Source: Tepidibacter mesophilus
GTDB lineage: Bacteria > Bacillota > Clostridia > Peptostreptococcales > Peptostreptococcaceae
Direction of reading: 5' to 3'
NCBI RefSeq assembly: GCF_002724055.1
Contig: NZ_BDQY01000001.1
Coordinates: 1 to 64,000 of the forward strand
Length of the DNA: 64,000 nucleotides
In this document: positions 1-7,627 of the stretch, piece by piece
Layout: each line of letters starts with the position of its first letter
How positions within the stretch are numbered: the first letter of the stretch is position 1
Program-made: the position numbers and the translations under genes
Notes under the pieces: model-generated
Database searches by the model: none
What the model was told of the DNA's origin: nothing
Seen by the model: only the letters and a program-made list of their open reading frames with translations

Positions 1-2
1 TG

Positions 3-80
3 AAACATTTATGCAACACCACCTGTTATGTTTTTGTGTAGGAACTTAATTATAACAAGGTTTTGCATAAATGTTTTTTT
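3..80 (+). terminator. Long hairpin followed by a T-tract
   Basis: Positions 3-16 and 63-76 are perfect 14-base inverted repeats. Pairing continues inward to about 29/52 with one mismatch and one bulge, and a run of T follows at 74-80. It could be the rho-independent terminator of a rightward gene lying before the window. The stem is longer than most terminators, so a small palindromic repeat is the alternative. Confidence 0.55.
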
Positions 81-242
81 GTTTTATTTTAATGGAAAAT
101 TATTGAAGTGTTTTTGCACTTTCATAGTTATTATATAATATTTTACATATGTTGTATTGATACAAATTATAAAAAGTATATTATTTTTATGTTATAATCA
201 ATTCTAACTCTAAATATATTTTTATAAATAACTTTAATACAA

Positions 243-317
243 AACAAGAATGATTTACACATTCTCTTTCACATAATAACAGATAGTCATTTTTGAAATG
301 TATAATTCATTCTTGTT
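243..317. repeat. 11-base inverted repeat downstream of the HTH gene
   Basis: Positions 243-253 and 307-317 are exact inverted repeats separated by 53 bases. They lie just past the stop codon of the leftward gene at 344, where a 3'-end structure would be expected. The loop is large and there is no clear T-tract, so a terminator role is weak. Nothing else is visible in 81-343. Confidence 0.3.
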
Positions 318-343
318 AATATATCTTAAGCAAATTCATTATT

Positions 344-928
344 TTATATTGTTTGGTAAAATAAACCATCATCTATGCAATAGAAATATAATTTACCATG
401 ACCTTGTTTACGAAATCTAAATTCCATATTCCATTCAGGATATTGCTTTACAATGAGAGCTCTATCTCCTCTAACATAAGCTATAAAGGAAATGTAATGT
501 TCCTTTTTCATTTCATGTTTAGAAGTTACATATAATTCATCTTCTACAGGCTCTACTTCAAGTATATGTTTATTATCTGCTTTTTTCACTTCTAATGGTT
601 CTATCTTTTTTGAGCAACATAATATAGTTGCATCTCCTGTAGCTGTCATTAGATTATTACATTGTGGACATACATAAAACTTTAATTTATTCATGTTCCC
701 TCCTACTAATTCATTTAAATTTATTTCGCCTGATAAAATCCCATCAACACTTACCTCTAGTATCTGTGCTAACTCTGGAAGTAAAGAAATATCAGGACAC
801 CCTTGTCCTCGTTCCCATTTGCTTATTGCTTTATCACTTATGTTCATAGCATCTGCAATTTGTTTTTGTGTCATATTTTTTTCTTTTCTCAATTGATATA
901 TTAATTTACCAATTTTATTACAGTCCAT
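344..928 (-). CDS. XRE-family HTH regulator fused to a superoxide-reductase (desulfoferrodoxin)-like domain
   Basis: About 194 residues. I start at the ATG at 928, six bases after a GAGGTG ribosome site; a GTG nine bases upstream overlaps that site. The N-terminal 70 residues are a Cro/C1 helix-turn-helix (TQKQIADAMNIS, then SKWERGQ). The next part has the desulforedoxin pattern CPQC then CC about 13 residues later. After it come KHILEV, then H-x5-H in HEMKKEH, and near the end YCIDDG. These align with the iron ligands of superoxide reductase: three of the four histidines and the cysteine are present, but the last histidine of CNxHG is Asp. Inference: a DNA-binding sensor of superoxide, iron or redox state using an altered SOR centre. 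The target is unknown and no partner gene is adjacent. Confidence 0.75.
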   Translation of the reverse strand: MDCNKIGKLIYQLRKEKNMTQKQIADAMNISDKAISKWERGQGCPDISLLPELAQILEVSVDGILSGEINLNELVGGNMNKLKFYVCPQCNNLMTATGDATILCCSKKIEPLEVKKADNKHILEVEPVEDELYVTSKHEMKKEHYISFIAYVRGDRALIVKQYPEWNMEFRFRKQGHGKLYFYCIDDGLFYQTI

Positions 929-1120
929 TGTTATCACCTCTTATATTAATTTAACCTACTTAGCAATTTTATTCAATAAACGAATCGTAGAGGAGGAATT
1001 TGCATATTAATTCGGACATATGAATGGTATTATATTTGTACAAGTACGAACTCTTATGATATTTATTATCAAAAAACATTATTAATATTATATTTTCAAA
1101 AATATGTTTCAATTTATATT

Positions 1121-1166
1121 AAAAAAAGCTTTTCTTCTACTTTCATGAGTAAGAAAAGCTTTTTTT
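1121..1166. terminator. Bidirectional terminator hairpin
   Basis: An A-rich arm at 1121-1136 pairs with 1151-1166 around the core AAGCTTTTCTT/AAGAAAAGCTT, giving T-runs on both strands. It would end leftward transcripts from the Spo0E-like gene and the relic after it. Confidence 0.75.
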
Positions 1167-1192
1167 AATATTATATTAGTAATATTTGTATT

Positions 1193-1303
1193 TCATCTTA
1201 TGTAAATCTTTTTTATAAACTTAGATGGAATAGTGTATGGCTCTACATCTTTAGCAACTAGTTTGTAAGATAACCTTTTTTTTAATATTATTGCTAAATC
1301 ACA
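1193..1303 (-). pseudogene. Coding relic following the Spo0E-like gene
   Basis: A leftward frame of 36 codons with no start codon follows the Spo0E-like gene in another frame. It ends KKIYIR then TGA and includes the protein-like stretch KDVEPYTIPSKFIKK. It looks like the 3' end of a lost gene; I do not recognise the family. It could also be chance. Confidence 0.35.
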
Positions 1304-1307
1304 TTAA

Positions 1308-1517
1308 TTAAGAACTAAATTTTTTTATAATACTTTGATATTTTAGAATTAATCTATCTAAAGATTGACTTAATTTAATAACTTCCTCATCTAGTAAGTT
1401 TTCATTTTTTTCTATTATTAAATTATTTAATCCTTCTCTAGTTTTTTCAATTTCTCTATAGAAATTTTCATGATAATATACTCGAGATTTCCTTTTTTTA
1501 AACTCATATAAAACCAT
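1308..1517 (-). CDS. Spo0E-like aspartyl-phosphate phosphatase
   Basis: About 69 residues from the ATG at 1517, which follows a strong GAGGGGGG site by six bases; an upstream ATG at 1538 lies before that site. The helix-turn-helix pattern EKTREGLNNLI ... SQSLDRLILKY, with the SxxLDxLIxxY signature, identifies the Spo0E family of small phosphatases. These dephosphorylate Spo0A~P and so delay or tune sporulation. It stands alone, so its input is not evident. A decayed frame directly follows it. Confidence 0.75.
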   Translation of the reverse strand: MVLYEFKKRKSRVYYHENFYREIEKTREGLNNLIIEKNENLLDEEVIKLSQSLDRLILKYQSIIKKFSS

Positions 1518-1609
1518 GATTATCCCCCCTCTGTTCATAAGTTAATAAGCTTTTAATTTAATAGTCTGTATCCATAAACCAAATCCCAAACAACCCCTTA
1601 TAGCATGTA

Positions 1610-2440
1610 CTATTTTCTTATTGATTTAAATGCTTCTGTTTGTAATTTTATACCTTTTTCAGCTGCAAATCTTTCGATACTAGAAGCTCCAAAGAAGCCA
1701 TCAATTCCTTCCGTTTTTTCTATTACGTATGCAGCATCTTCTGGCTCTGCAATGGGTCCCCCATGGCAGATTACCATAATATCAGGGTTAACTTCTCTTC
1801 CTGCCTTAATAATATCTCCAATTCTTTCTACACAATCATCTAGTGTAAGTGCTGTTTGTGCACCAATTTCACCTTTTGTAGTAAGTCCCATGTGTGCAAC
1901 TAATATATCAGCACCTGCTGCTGCCATTGCTCTTGCTTGATTCGGATTAAATACATAAGGAGTTGTAAGCATATCTAGCTCATGTGCCTTTTTTATCATT
2001 TCAACTTCTAAATCATATCCCATACCCGTTTCTTCTAAATTCTGTCTGAATACGCCATCAATCAAACCTACAGTAGGAAAATTTTGAACTCCTGTAAAAC
2101 CTTGTTCTTTTAATTGCTTAAGAAAAACTTCCATTACTCTGAATGGATCAGTCCCACAAACACCCGCAAGTACTGGAGTATTTTTTACAACCGGAAGTAC
2201 TTCTGACCCCATTTCAACTACAATTTGATTAGCATCTCCATAAGATAGTAAACCTGCAAGAGAACCTCTTCCTGCCATTCTGTATCTACCTGAATTGTAA
2301 ACTATAAGCATATCTGCTCCACCAGCTTCACTGAATTTAGCTGTAATACCTGTACCAGCTCCTACACCTAATAATGTTTGTCCATCTTTGACCTGCTCTT
2401 TAAACTTTAGCATAATTTCGCTTCTTGTCATTGTATTCAT
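1610..2440 (-). CDS. TIM-barrel phosphoenolpyruvate hydrolase-family protein
   Basis: 276 residues from ATG 2440, preceded by GGAGG. The family (TIM-barrel signal transduction/PEP-hydrolase type) shows in GAGTGITAK at 27-35, [15 protein letters not shown] at 49-63, FPTVGLIDG and [11 protein letters not shown]. It is the second gene of a leftward pair, 36 bases after the Tm-1-like gene; this pair is conserved in bacteria and is fused in some proteins. The reaction is not firmly established; a catabolic or C-C hydrolase role is usually proposed. The neighbouring AraC regulator at 3845-5038 contains a paralogous barrel, so ligand and substrate may be the same or related. Confidence 0.85.
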   Translation of the reverse strand: MNTMTRSEIMLKFKEQVKDGQTLLGVGAGTGITAKFSEAGGADMLIVYNSGRYRMAGRGSLAGLLSYGDANQIVVEMGSEVLPVVKNTPVLAGVCGTDPFRVMEVFLKQLKEQGFTGVQNFPTVGLIDGVFRQNLEETGMGYDLEVEMIKKAHELDMLTTPYVFNPNQARAMAAAGADILVAHMGLTTKGEIGAQTALTLDDCVERIGDIIKAGREVNPDIMVICHGGPIAEPEDAAYVIEKTEGIDGFFGASSIERFAAEKGIKLQTEAFKSIRK

Positions 2441-2476
2441 AAAAAACGCCTCCAGTAATTTGAATTTATTAATTTA

Positions 2477-3685
2477 CTATTTTTCCATCATATCTATTAA
2501 TTTCTTGGCTGCAGCTTCTGCAAATTCCACATCATTAATAACGCAATCCATTTCTACTACTTCTACAATATTTTTGTTTACACCGTTTCTTAATGTGTCA
2601 AATAGTACTTTATCTTCTTCAGGACCATAGAAAGGTTGTCCCTTTACATCTATACTAGATACTCCTTTTAGTGGTATAAATAAAGCTATATTTTCTTTAG
2701 CTAGATTTAATTTTTCAACCAATTTTTTGCCAATTGCTTCATTTTCCTCTTTATTCGTTCTCATAAGGGTCACGGTAGGATTATGTTTATATAAATTACG
2801 TCCCATAAACTTCTTAGGTACTGTTTCATATGATCCAAAATTACACATATCAAGAGCACCTACTGATACAACTTGTGGTATATATTTTTTACTTGCAGAC
2901 TCTAAGCGATTAGGTCCTGCATTCAAAACACCGCCGATAATTTCATCTGCCCATTCTGTAGTAGTAAGATCCAGTACACCTTCAATAAAGCCTCCCTCAA
3001 TAAGAGCTTCCATTGAACGCCCACCTATACCTGTTGCATGAAATACAAGAACCTCATAACCTCTTTTTTCAAGATATTCTCTTGCTGCTGTTATACATGG
3101 CGTTGTTACACCAAACATAGTTGCCGCAACTAATGGTTTTTTCGCTACAATCTTCGTATTTTCAAACTTAAGCATACCTGCAATTGCAAATACGGCATTT
3201 GCAAAAATCTTTGTTGAAATTGAGTTAAGACCTGCAACATCCACAACAGAAGGTATCATAATAATATCACTTGTGCCTACATATGGTTCAGTATTTCCTG
3301 AAGCAACTGTTGAAACCATGACCTTTGGCATACCTATAGGTAATGCTCTCATAGCTGGAGTTACCAGTGAAGTTCCTCCAGAACCTCCAAAGGAGATGAT
3401 TGCATCAAATTTGCCCTCATTGTATAATTTAGGTACTAATTTTTCCATACCTTTTGATAATAACTCTGTTGCTAATGCCCTGTCTTTTTTAGAAGCTAGA
3501 ATTTTTATGTCTATGCCTGCAGCCTCTGCTACTTCACTGTTTGATATATCTGGTTCAAATGTTGGCTTAAATACTCCTGTGTGAATTGTAAAAGTACCTA
3601 AACCTAAACTTTCAATCAATTCTTTTACGTATGAATATTCAGTGCCTTTCGTATCAAATGTTCCTGCAATAGCGATTGTCTTCAT
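2477..3685 (-). CDS. Tm-1-like ATP-binding (UPF0261) protein
   Basis: 402 residues from ATG 3685, with GAGGAGG upstream. GTFDTKGTEY at residues 8-17 and the glycine-rich FGGSGGTS at 99-106 mark the UPF0261/Tm-1 N-terminal ATP-binding family, related to the part of the tomato Tm-1 protein that binds a viral replicase. In bacteria it sits beside the TIM-barrel gene, as here, and the two probably act together on a small molecule. It is the first gene of the pair. A palindrome resembling a CcpA cre site lies 62-75 bases upstream of the start, so carbon-source control is plausible. Confidence 0.85.
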   Translation of the reverse strand: MKTIAIAGTFDTKGTEYSYVKELIESLGLGTFTIHTGVFKPTFEPDISNSEVAEAAGIDIKILASKKDRALATELLSKGMEKLVPKLYNEGKFDAIISFGGSGGTSLVTPAMRALPIGMPKVMVSTVASGNTEPYVGTSDIIMIPSVVDVAGLNSISTKIFANAVFAIAGMLKFENTKIVAKKPLVAATMFGVTTPCITAAREYLEKRGYEVLVFHATGIGGRSMEALIEGGFIEGVLDLTTTEWADEIIGGVLNAGPNRLESASKKYIPQVVSVGALDMCNFGSYETVPKKFMGRNLYKHNPTVTLMRTNKEENEAIGKKLVEKLNLAKENIALFIPLKGVSSIDVKGQPFYGPEEDKVLFDTLRNGVNKNIVEVVEMDCVINDVEFAEAAAKKLIDMMEK

Positions 3686-3746
3686 TTGTTAAACCTCCTC
3701 TATAACTTTACTTTTACCTAATATTTATACTATTAGATAAAAAATC

Positions 3747-3760
3747 AGAAAACGTTTTCA
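3747..3760. promoter_or_regulatory. cre-like operator upstream of the Tm-1/TIM pair
   Basis: The 14-base palindrome AGAAAACGTTTTCA matches the CcpA cre consensus (TGWAANCGNTNWCA) at all but one position when read leftward. It overlaps the region where a -35 element would be for a TATAAA -10 nearer the gene. A LacI-family operator of another kind is the alternative. Confidence 0.55.
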
Positions 3761-3762
3761 TG

Positions 3763-3802
3763 AAAAAAGTATGATTAACTTTATAATTAATCATACTTTT
3801 TT
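3763..3802 (-). terminator. Terminator of the AraC-TIM gene
   Basis: Arms 3763-3777 and 3788-3802 are 15-base perfect complements with a 10-base loop, giving six T at the end of the leftward transcript. It separates the regulator gene from the promoter of the Tm-1/TIM pair. Confidence 0.8.
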
Positions 3803-3844
3803 TGCATCTCAATGTAAACGTTACTATGTACTATGTTTTTGTGT

Positions 3845-5038
3845 TTATGTTATATTTTTAGTTTTATATTTTTTGGGAGAACATCCTTTATACTTTTTAA
3901 ACATCTTGCTAAAATGTGCATAATCCTTATAACCAACTAATCCTGCTAAATCTGATAACTGTATATTTTCTTTATTTATAATTTCTACTGCTTTATTTAT
4001 ACGGAATTTGACTAAGTACTGTGAAAAACTACAACCTACTTCTTTTTTAAATAGACTACTTAAATATCCTCTAGATACATGAGCTACCTTAGCTAAATCT
4101 AAAAAAGAAATATCATTCATATAATTTCGAGAAACGTATTCCTTCACAAACTCAACATAGTTATAGTGTTTTGTAACCCCATCTAACATCTTAAGCATTA
4201 AATCATCTTCATTAAGTTGTTCGGAGATTTTAAAAGCTTTTGTTATATTAATAATAGATTTTTCTGATGGAATTCGTTCAAATGCTGATCCCCCTATATA
4301 TCCCATTAAATCTTTGTTATTACTGTACATGTACTGAACATCAATTGGTGTTTTTACAGGACCACCATATATTAGTTTAAGCACGTCTGGTTTTAACTCA
4401 TTACACTTATTAAATATCTTTCTCATTTTAACCTTTGCAACTTCTAATGAAAATACTTTTTTTGCTCCTAGTAACCCTCCTCCTGTTAAACCTAAATGTA
4501 CACAAATCACATCAGCCCCAGCATTAATCATTTGCTCTGCTTGTATTTCATTAAATACAAATGCAACTGTAAACATATCTTTTTTATGAGCTATTCTTAT
4601 TGCTTCTACTTCAATTAAATAATTACATCCATCTTCTTCGAGAGCTTCTCTAAATTGACTATCTATAAGTCCAACTGTAGGATAGTTATTAATACCTGAA
4701 AAACCCATATTCTTTATTTCATCTATATAACTTTTCATATTTTTTGTAGGGTCAGTTGCATTGAGTCCAAAAATAATTGGCATATCTTCTACCAAAGGTA
4801 TAACTTCTTTTGAAGCAAAATCCATTACCATATCATTACTATTGCAAAATGGTAAAAAACCCGCTAATGAGCTTCTCCCCATTTGTCTAAATCTACCTGA
4901 ATTTAACACTAAAATAAAATCAGCTTCTCCCTTTTTAGCACATTTTGCTGTCATCCCTGTACCTGTTGCTACTCCAATAATATGATTTCCCTTTTTTATT
5001 TGTGCATTGATATTATTTAATAACTTTTCTCTATCCAT
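3845..5038 (-). CDS. AraC-family regulator with a PEP-hydrolase-type TIM-barrel sensor domain
   Basis: 397 residues from ATG 5038 after AGAGG. Residues 1 to about 268 are a TIM barrel of the same family as the product at 1610-2440 (GVATGTGMTAK, NSGRFRQMGRSSLAG, YPTVGLIDS, YGGPVKTP). Residues 295-392 are a two-helix-turn-helix AraC domain (LDLAKVAHVSRGYLSSLF, then VGYKDYAHFSKMFKK). It is transcribed leftward toward the Tm-1/TIM pair but has its own terminator. Inference: the barrel senses the substrate or product of the paralogous enzyme and the AraC part switches on the pair. Whether the barrel keeps catalytic activity cannot be told here. Confidence 0.85.
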   Translation of the reverse strand: MDREKLLNNINAQIKKGNHIIGVATGTGMTAKCAKKGEADFILVLNSGRFRQMGRSSLAGFLPFCNSNDMVMDFASKEVIPLVEDMPIIFGLNATDPTKNMKSYIDEIKNMGFSGINNYPTVGLIDSQFREALEEDGCNYLIEVEAIRIAHKKDMFTVAFVFNEIQAEQMINAGADVICVHLGLTGGGLLGAKKVFSLEVAKVKMRKIFNKCNELKPDVLKLIYGGPVKTPIDVQYMYSNNKDLMGYIGGSAFERIPSEKSIINITKAFKISEQLNEDDLMLKMLDGVTKHYNYVEFVKEYVSRNYMNDISFLDLAKVAHVSRGYLSSLFKKEVGCSFSQYLVKFRINKAVEIINKENIQLSDLAGLVGYKDYAHFSKMFKKYKGCSPKKYKTKNIT

Positions 5039-5288
5039 ACTTTCTATACCTCTTATCTTGTTAATAATTTATTATTCCCCACAAATTCAAAACTGTAGCT
5101 AAAAACAATTGTAGAAACAGTTTTATTACCTTTTACTACCATTTTATCACATCTTATTTTTAAGTTCATTTACTTACTGCAAGATTTTGCTATTAATTCA
5201 TAGTCACCCAATTATTGTCTACAATTAGAATCTATTTACGTTTTATTTAATCTGTTAGAGTGCTTGGAGTAGCCCTTTATTAATTTTT

Positions 5289-5828
5289 TTACCAATTTTC
5301 ATAATGTATTATATCTCGAAGTTTCTTGCGAGGACGTTCTTTTGGTGCCTCGTCTGCATAGCCAATTGGAATAATACCTACTACATATTTGTCTGATGGT
5401 ATATTTAATATTGGCCTGATTTCTTCTTGTGTAAACCACGCAACCCAGCAAGTACCTAAGCCTAAATGATCAGCTTCAAGCACTATATGCTCTATTGCAA
5501 TCGATGTATCTCTAATTATAAGCTTAAGCTCTGGTTGAGGACTGTTCTCATCCAACAACACGTCTACATCATCATTTATTCTTGTGCGTATATCTGCAAC
5601 ACATACTATATGAACTGGAGCCATTCTCATCCATTTTTGATTATGAGATGCTTCTGCTAGTTTTTGTCTAGTTAATTCTGATTTAACTACAATAAAGTGC
5701 CATGGTTGAGTGTTACTGCCAGATGGAGCAAGTCTTGCGCTTTCAAGTAGTTGAAAAATTTTTTCATCATCTATCGGCTTATCCATATATTTTCTTATAC
5801 TTCTACGCATTTCAATTTCTTTAATCAT
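5289..5828 (-). CDS. Nitroreductase-family flavoprotein
   Basis: 179 residues. I use the ATG at 5828, nine bases after GGAGG, rather than an upstream start that would overlap the preceding gene. The FMN-binding signature MRRSIRKYMDKPI, then ARLAPSGSNTQPWHF and the late LGLGTCWVAWF, are standard for NfsB/NOX-like nitroreductases, which use NAD(P)H to reduce nitro compounds, quinones or flavins in the cytoplasm. It lies 34 bases after the WYL regulator gene and probably shares its transcript and control. Confidence 0.85.
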   Translation of the reverse strand: MIKEIEMRRSIRKYMDKPIDDEKIFQLLESARLAPSGSNTQPWHFIVVKSELTRQKLAEASHNQKWMRMAPVHIVCVADIRTRINDDVDVLLDENSPQPELKLIIRDTSIAIEHIVLEADHLGLGTCWVAWFTQEEIRPILNIPSDKYVVGIIPIGYADEAPKERPRKKLRDIIHYENW

Positions 5829-5862
5829 AGCATTTAACCTCCAATAGTTTTCTAAATTTATT

Positions 5863-6837
5863 TTAAAATTTAATTTCATAAATTCTATTTAGTCGCTTTA
5901 ATTCTTCTTTAAATTTTTCTCGAATCCACAAAGGTTCCAAAATTTCTAAACTATTAAAAAATCTAAAAGCAAGAGAAACATAAAAATCAACATTAGTTGT
6001 CTTTACACCAATTATATAACTGTCACCATCTTCTTTAATCTCACCATACTTAAAAAACACATAATCTTTTATATTAGGATATATATTCTTTTTTACTCTT
6101 AACTTTATAAGTATGCTATCTGTGGTTTCGTAAGCATTTTTAAAACAGCAACTACTATAGTAATTTTTCATATTGAAATTCTCGGATGAATCAAATACTT
6201 CATCTAATACAGAAATATTACTTATACTTTCAATATTTAAATGAATCTTTGAATTACTCAACTCTGAAAATGCAACGATGTACCATATACCGTCTTCAAA
6301 CACAATCCCATAAGGTCTTATTATCTGTTCTTCTAAATTTTTAGATATATTTTCATTACAACTCACCTTTAATTTAAAGTTATGCTTAAGTGCTTGTTTT
6401 ACAATATCAAAAACATAAGAATTTTCAATATCAATATCATTAGATTTTATATCAAAAACTATTTTCTTTTGTACGTCATCAAAATCTTTTTTAAAACATT
6501 CATCTACAATGTTTTCGATTTTCAAAAAAGCAGAATTAGCAGAAGCACCATAGCCTGGAATATTAATTATATCAGCAATCTTTTTAGCTAGAAGTAACGC
6601 AAATACTTCATCTTTATTAAACATTATTGGTGGTATAAAATAATCATCTAATATTTCATAACCACCTTCGCTACCTGGATAAGATATCACAGGTACATTA
6701 ATTTCACTTAGAGCCTGCATATCTCTATAGATAGTTCTAACATCAACCTCAAAAACCTCTGATAGCTCTTTTGCAGTCATCTTTTTCTTGTTCTTTAAAG
6801 CTAAAATTATAGCCATTAATCGTTCTATTTTTTGCAT
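5863..6837 (-). CDS. HTH/WYL-domain transcriptional regulator
   Basis: 324 residues from ATG 6837. Residues 1-60 are a DeoR/HTH_11-like winged helix (MTAKELSEVFEVDVRTIYRD), followed by a WYL domain with GIVFEDGIWYIVAF and a C-terminal WCX-like extension. WYL proteins sense small ligands and act as repressors or activators. The gene sits between a truncated nitroreductase and an intact one, downstream of a 13-base palindrome at 7061-7092 that is its likely operator. Autoregulation with control of the nitroreductase is inferred from this layout. Confidence 0.85.
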   Translation of the reverse strand: MQKIERLMAIILALKNKKKMTAKELSEVFEVDVRTIYRDMQALSEINVPVISYPGSEGGYEILDDYFIPPIMFNKDEVFALLLAKKIADIINIPGYGASANSAFLKIENIVDECFKKDFDDVQKKIVFDIKSNDIDIENSYVFDIVKQALKHNFKLKVSCNENISKNLEEQIIRPYGIVFEDGIWYIVAFSELSNSKIHLNIESISNISVLDEVFDSSENFNMKNYYSSCCFKNAYETTDSILIKLRVKKNIYPNIKDYVFFKYGEIKEDGDSYIIGVKTTNVDFYVSLAFRFFNSLEILEPLWIREKFKEELKRLNRIYEIKF

Positions 6838-6843
6838 ACTAAA

Positions 6844-6975
6844 TCACCACTTATAAAAATGTACTTTTGATTTATTATATCTATTTGATATTGCTTTTAC
6901 TATTTCATCAGAAACTTCCCTTTCCTCATATTTTCTTATACTTTTTCTTTCCAAAACTACTTGTATAGCGTCCAT
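6844..6975 (-). pseudogene. Truncated nitroreductase N-terminus
   Basis: A 43-codon frame with a good GGAGG site seven bases before ATG 6975. It begins MDAIQVVLERKSIRKYEERE, the start of a nitroreductase, then after DEIVKAI turns into unrelated sequence and stops. The usual ARxAPSxxNxQPW continuation is absent, so a deletion joined the 5' end to other sequence. It ends six bases before the WYL gene and may now act only as a leader for it. Confidence 0.75.
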
Positions 6976-7060
6976 AATATGGCCTCCTCATATTTCTTTT
7001 CAGTAATAAGTAATTAGTAATCTTTTGCAATCTTTACTAATTTTATATTAATAATAACAT

Positions 7061-7092
7061 AATAATACTGACATAAACCTGTCAGTATTATT
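7061..7092. promoter_or_regulatory. 13-base palindromic operator, probably for the WYL regulator
   Basis: Arms 7061-7073 and 7080-7092 are perfect inverted repeats around TACTGACA(n6)TGTCAGTA. Read leftward, CTGACA in one arm could also serve as the -35 of the promoter for the nitroreductase relic-WYL-nitroreductase unit, 86 bases before the first ATG. Confidence 0.65.
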
Positions 7093-7162
7093 ATTAATAT
7101 ATTTCTTATTAAGTTCCCTTTGCAATAAATTATTTTTCCATTGAATTTGAATTTTTGAAATC

Positions 7163-7489
7163 TTAAATGAATGCAAATAGAATATACTTGACTTTACTAT
7201 TAGTGATGATTTCTTTTGAAATAGTAGCGAAGCTAAAGTTTTTTACAAGTTCAGATTTATTTTTTAAAGTACCATCTGTATTTATATTTTTTGCCCAATG
7301 TGGATTAATGGTATTCGGTATATGCCCATTTTTTGAATATAAGAGTTAATAATCCCCAGTGTATCGTTGGTATTCTCTAGAATCTAAAAGGATGATATTC
7401 AAATCTTGAATTGCATATAAATCAGAAAATTCAATTTCTTTATGATTTAAATGTTTCTTAAGCCAATTTCAATCAACAAAATTCTTCAT
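7163..7489 (-). pseudogene. Rhodanese (sulfurtransferase) pseudogene with two in-frame stops
   Basis: One leftward frame of 108 codons from ATG 7489 contains TGA at 7469-7471 and TAA at 7346-7348. The encoded segments read WLKKHLNH, then NIILLDSREYQ, then NGHIPNTINPHWAKN and TDGTLKNKSEL. This is the thiosulfate sulfurtransferase pattern (LDxRxxxxYxxGHIPGAINI ... EDGTFKSxEEL). The active-site Cys loop is not recognisable and the end has drifted. The TAA rules out rescue by selenocysteine alone. Confidence 0.7.
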
Positions 7490-7510
7490 TTTCTATTTTT
7501 ATATAATTTT

Positions 7511-7539
7511 ATGACAAATTAATGCAGTTATGTTATAAT
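7511..7539 (+). promoter_or_regulatory. Sigma-A-type promoter of the folate transporter gene
   Basis: ATGACA at 7511-7516, a 17-base spacer, and a perfect TATAAT at 7534-7539, leaving a leader of about 85 bases. The leader is too short for a tetrahydrofolate riboswitch and shows none of its conserved parts. Confidence 0.6.
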
Positions 7540-7627
7540 TTTAATACAAATATTTTACATATTTATTCAATCGTTCCATTATATTTATGCATACACGCAT
7601 ACATTTACTAATGAATAGGGTGATTTT

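Noticed and set aside
1605-1940. Rightward frames opposite the TIM-barrel, Tm-1, recA, rny and pnp genes
   Set aside because: All mirror strong leftward genes and show no ribosome site or protein-like conservation.
7167-7349. Rightward 60-residue hydrophobic reading frame
   Set aside because: It is antisense to the rhodanese pseudogene, lacks a ribosome site and its hydrophobicity is a by-product of the opposite strand.
7540-7627. Tetrahydrofolate riboswitch before the folate transporter gene
   Set aside because: The leader is only about 85 bases and has no conserved core or pairing of that class.
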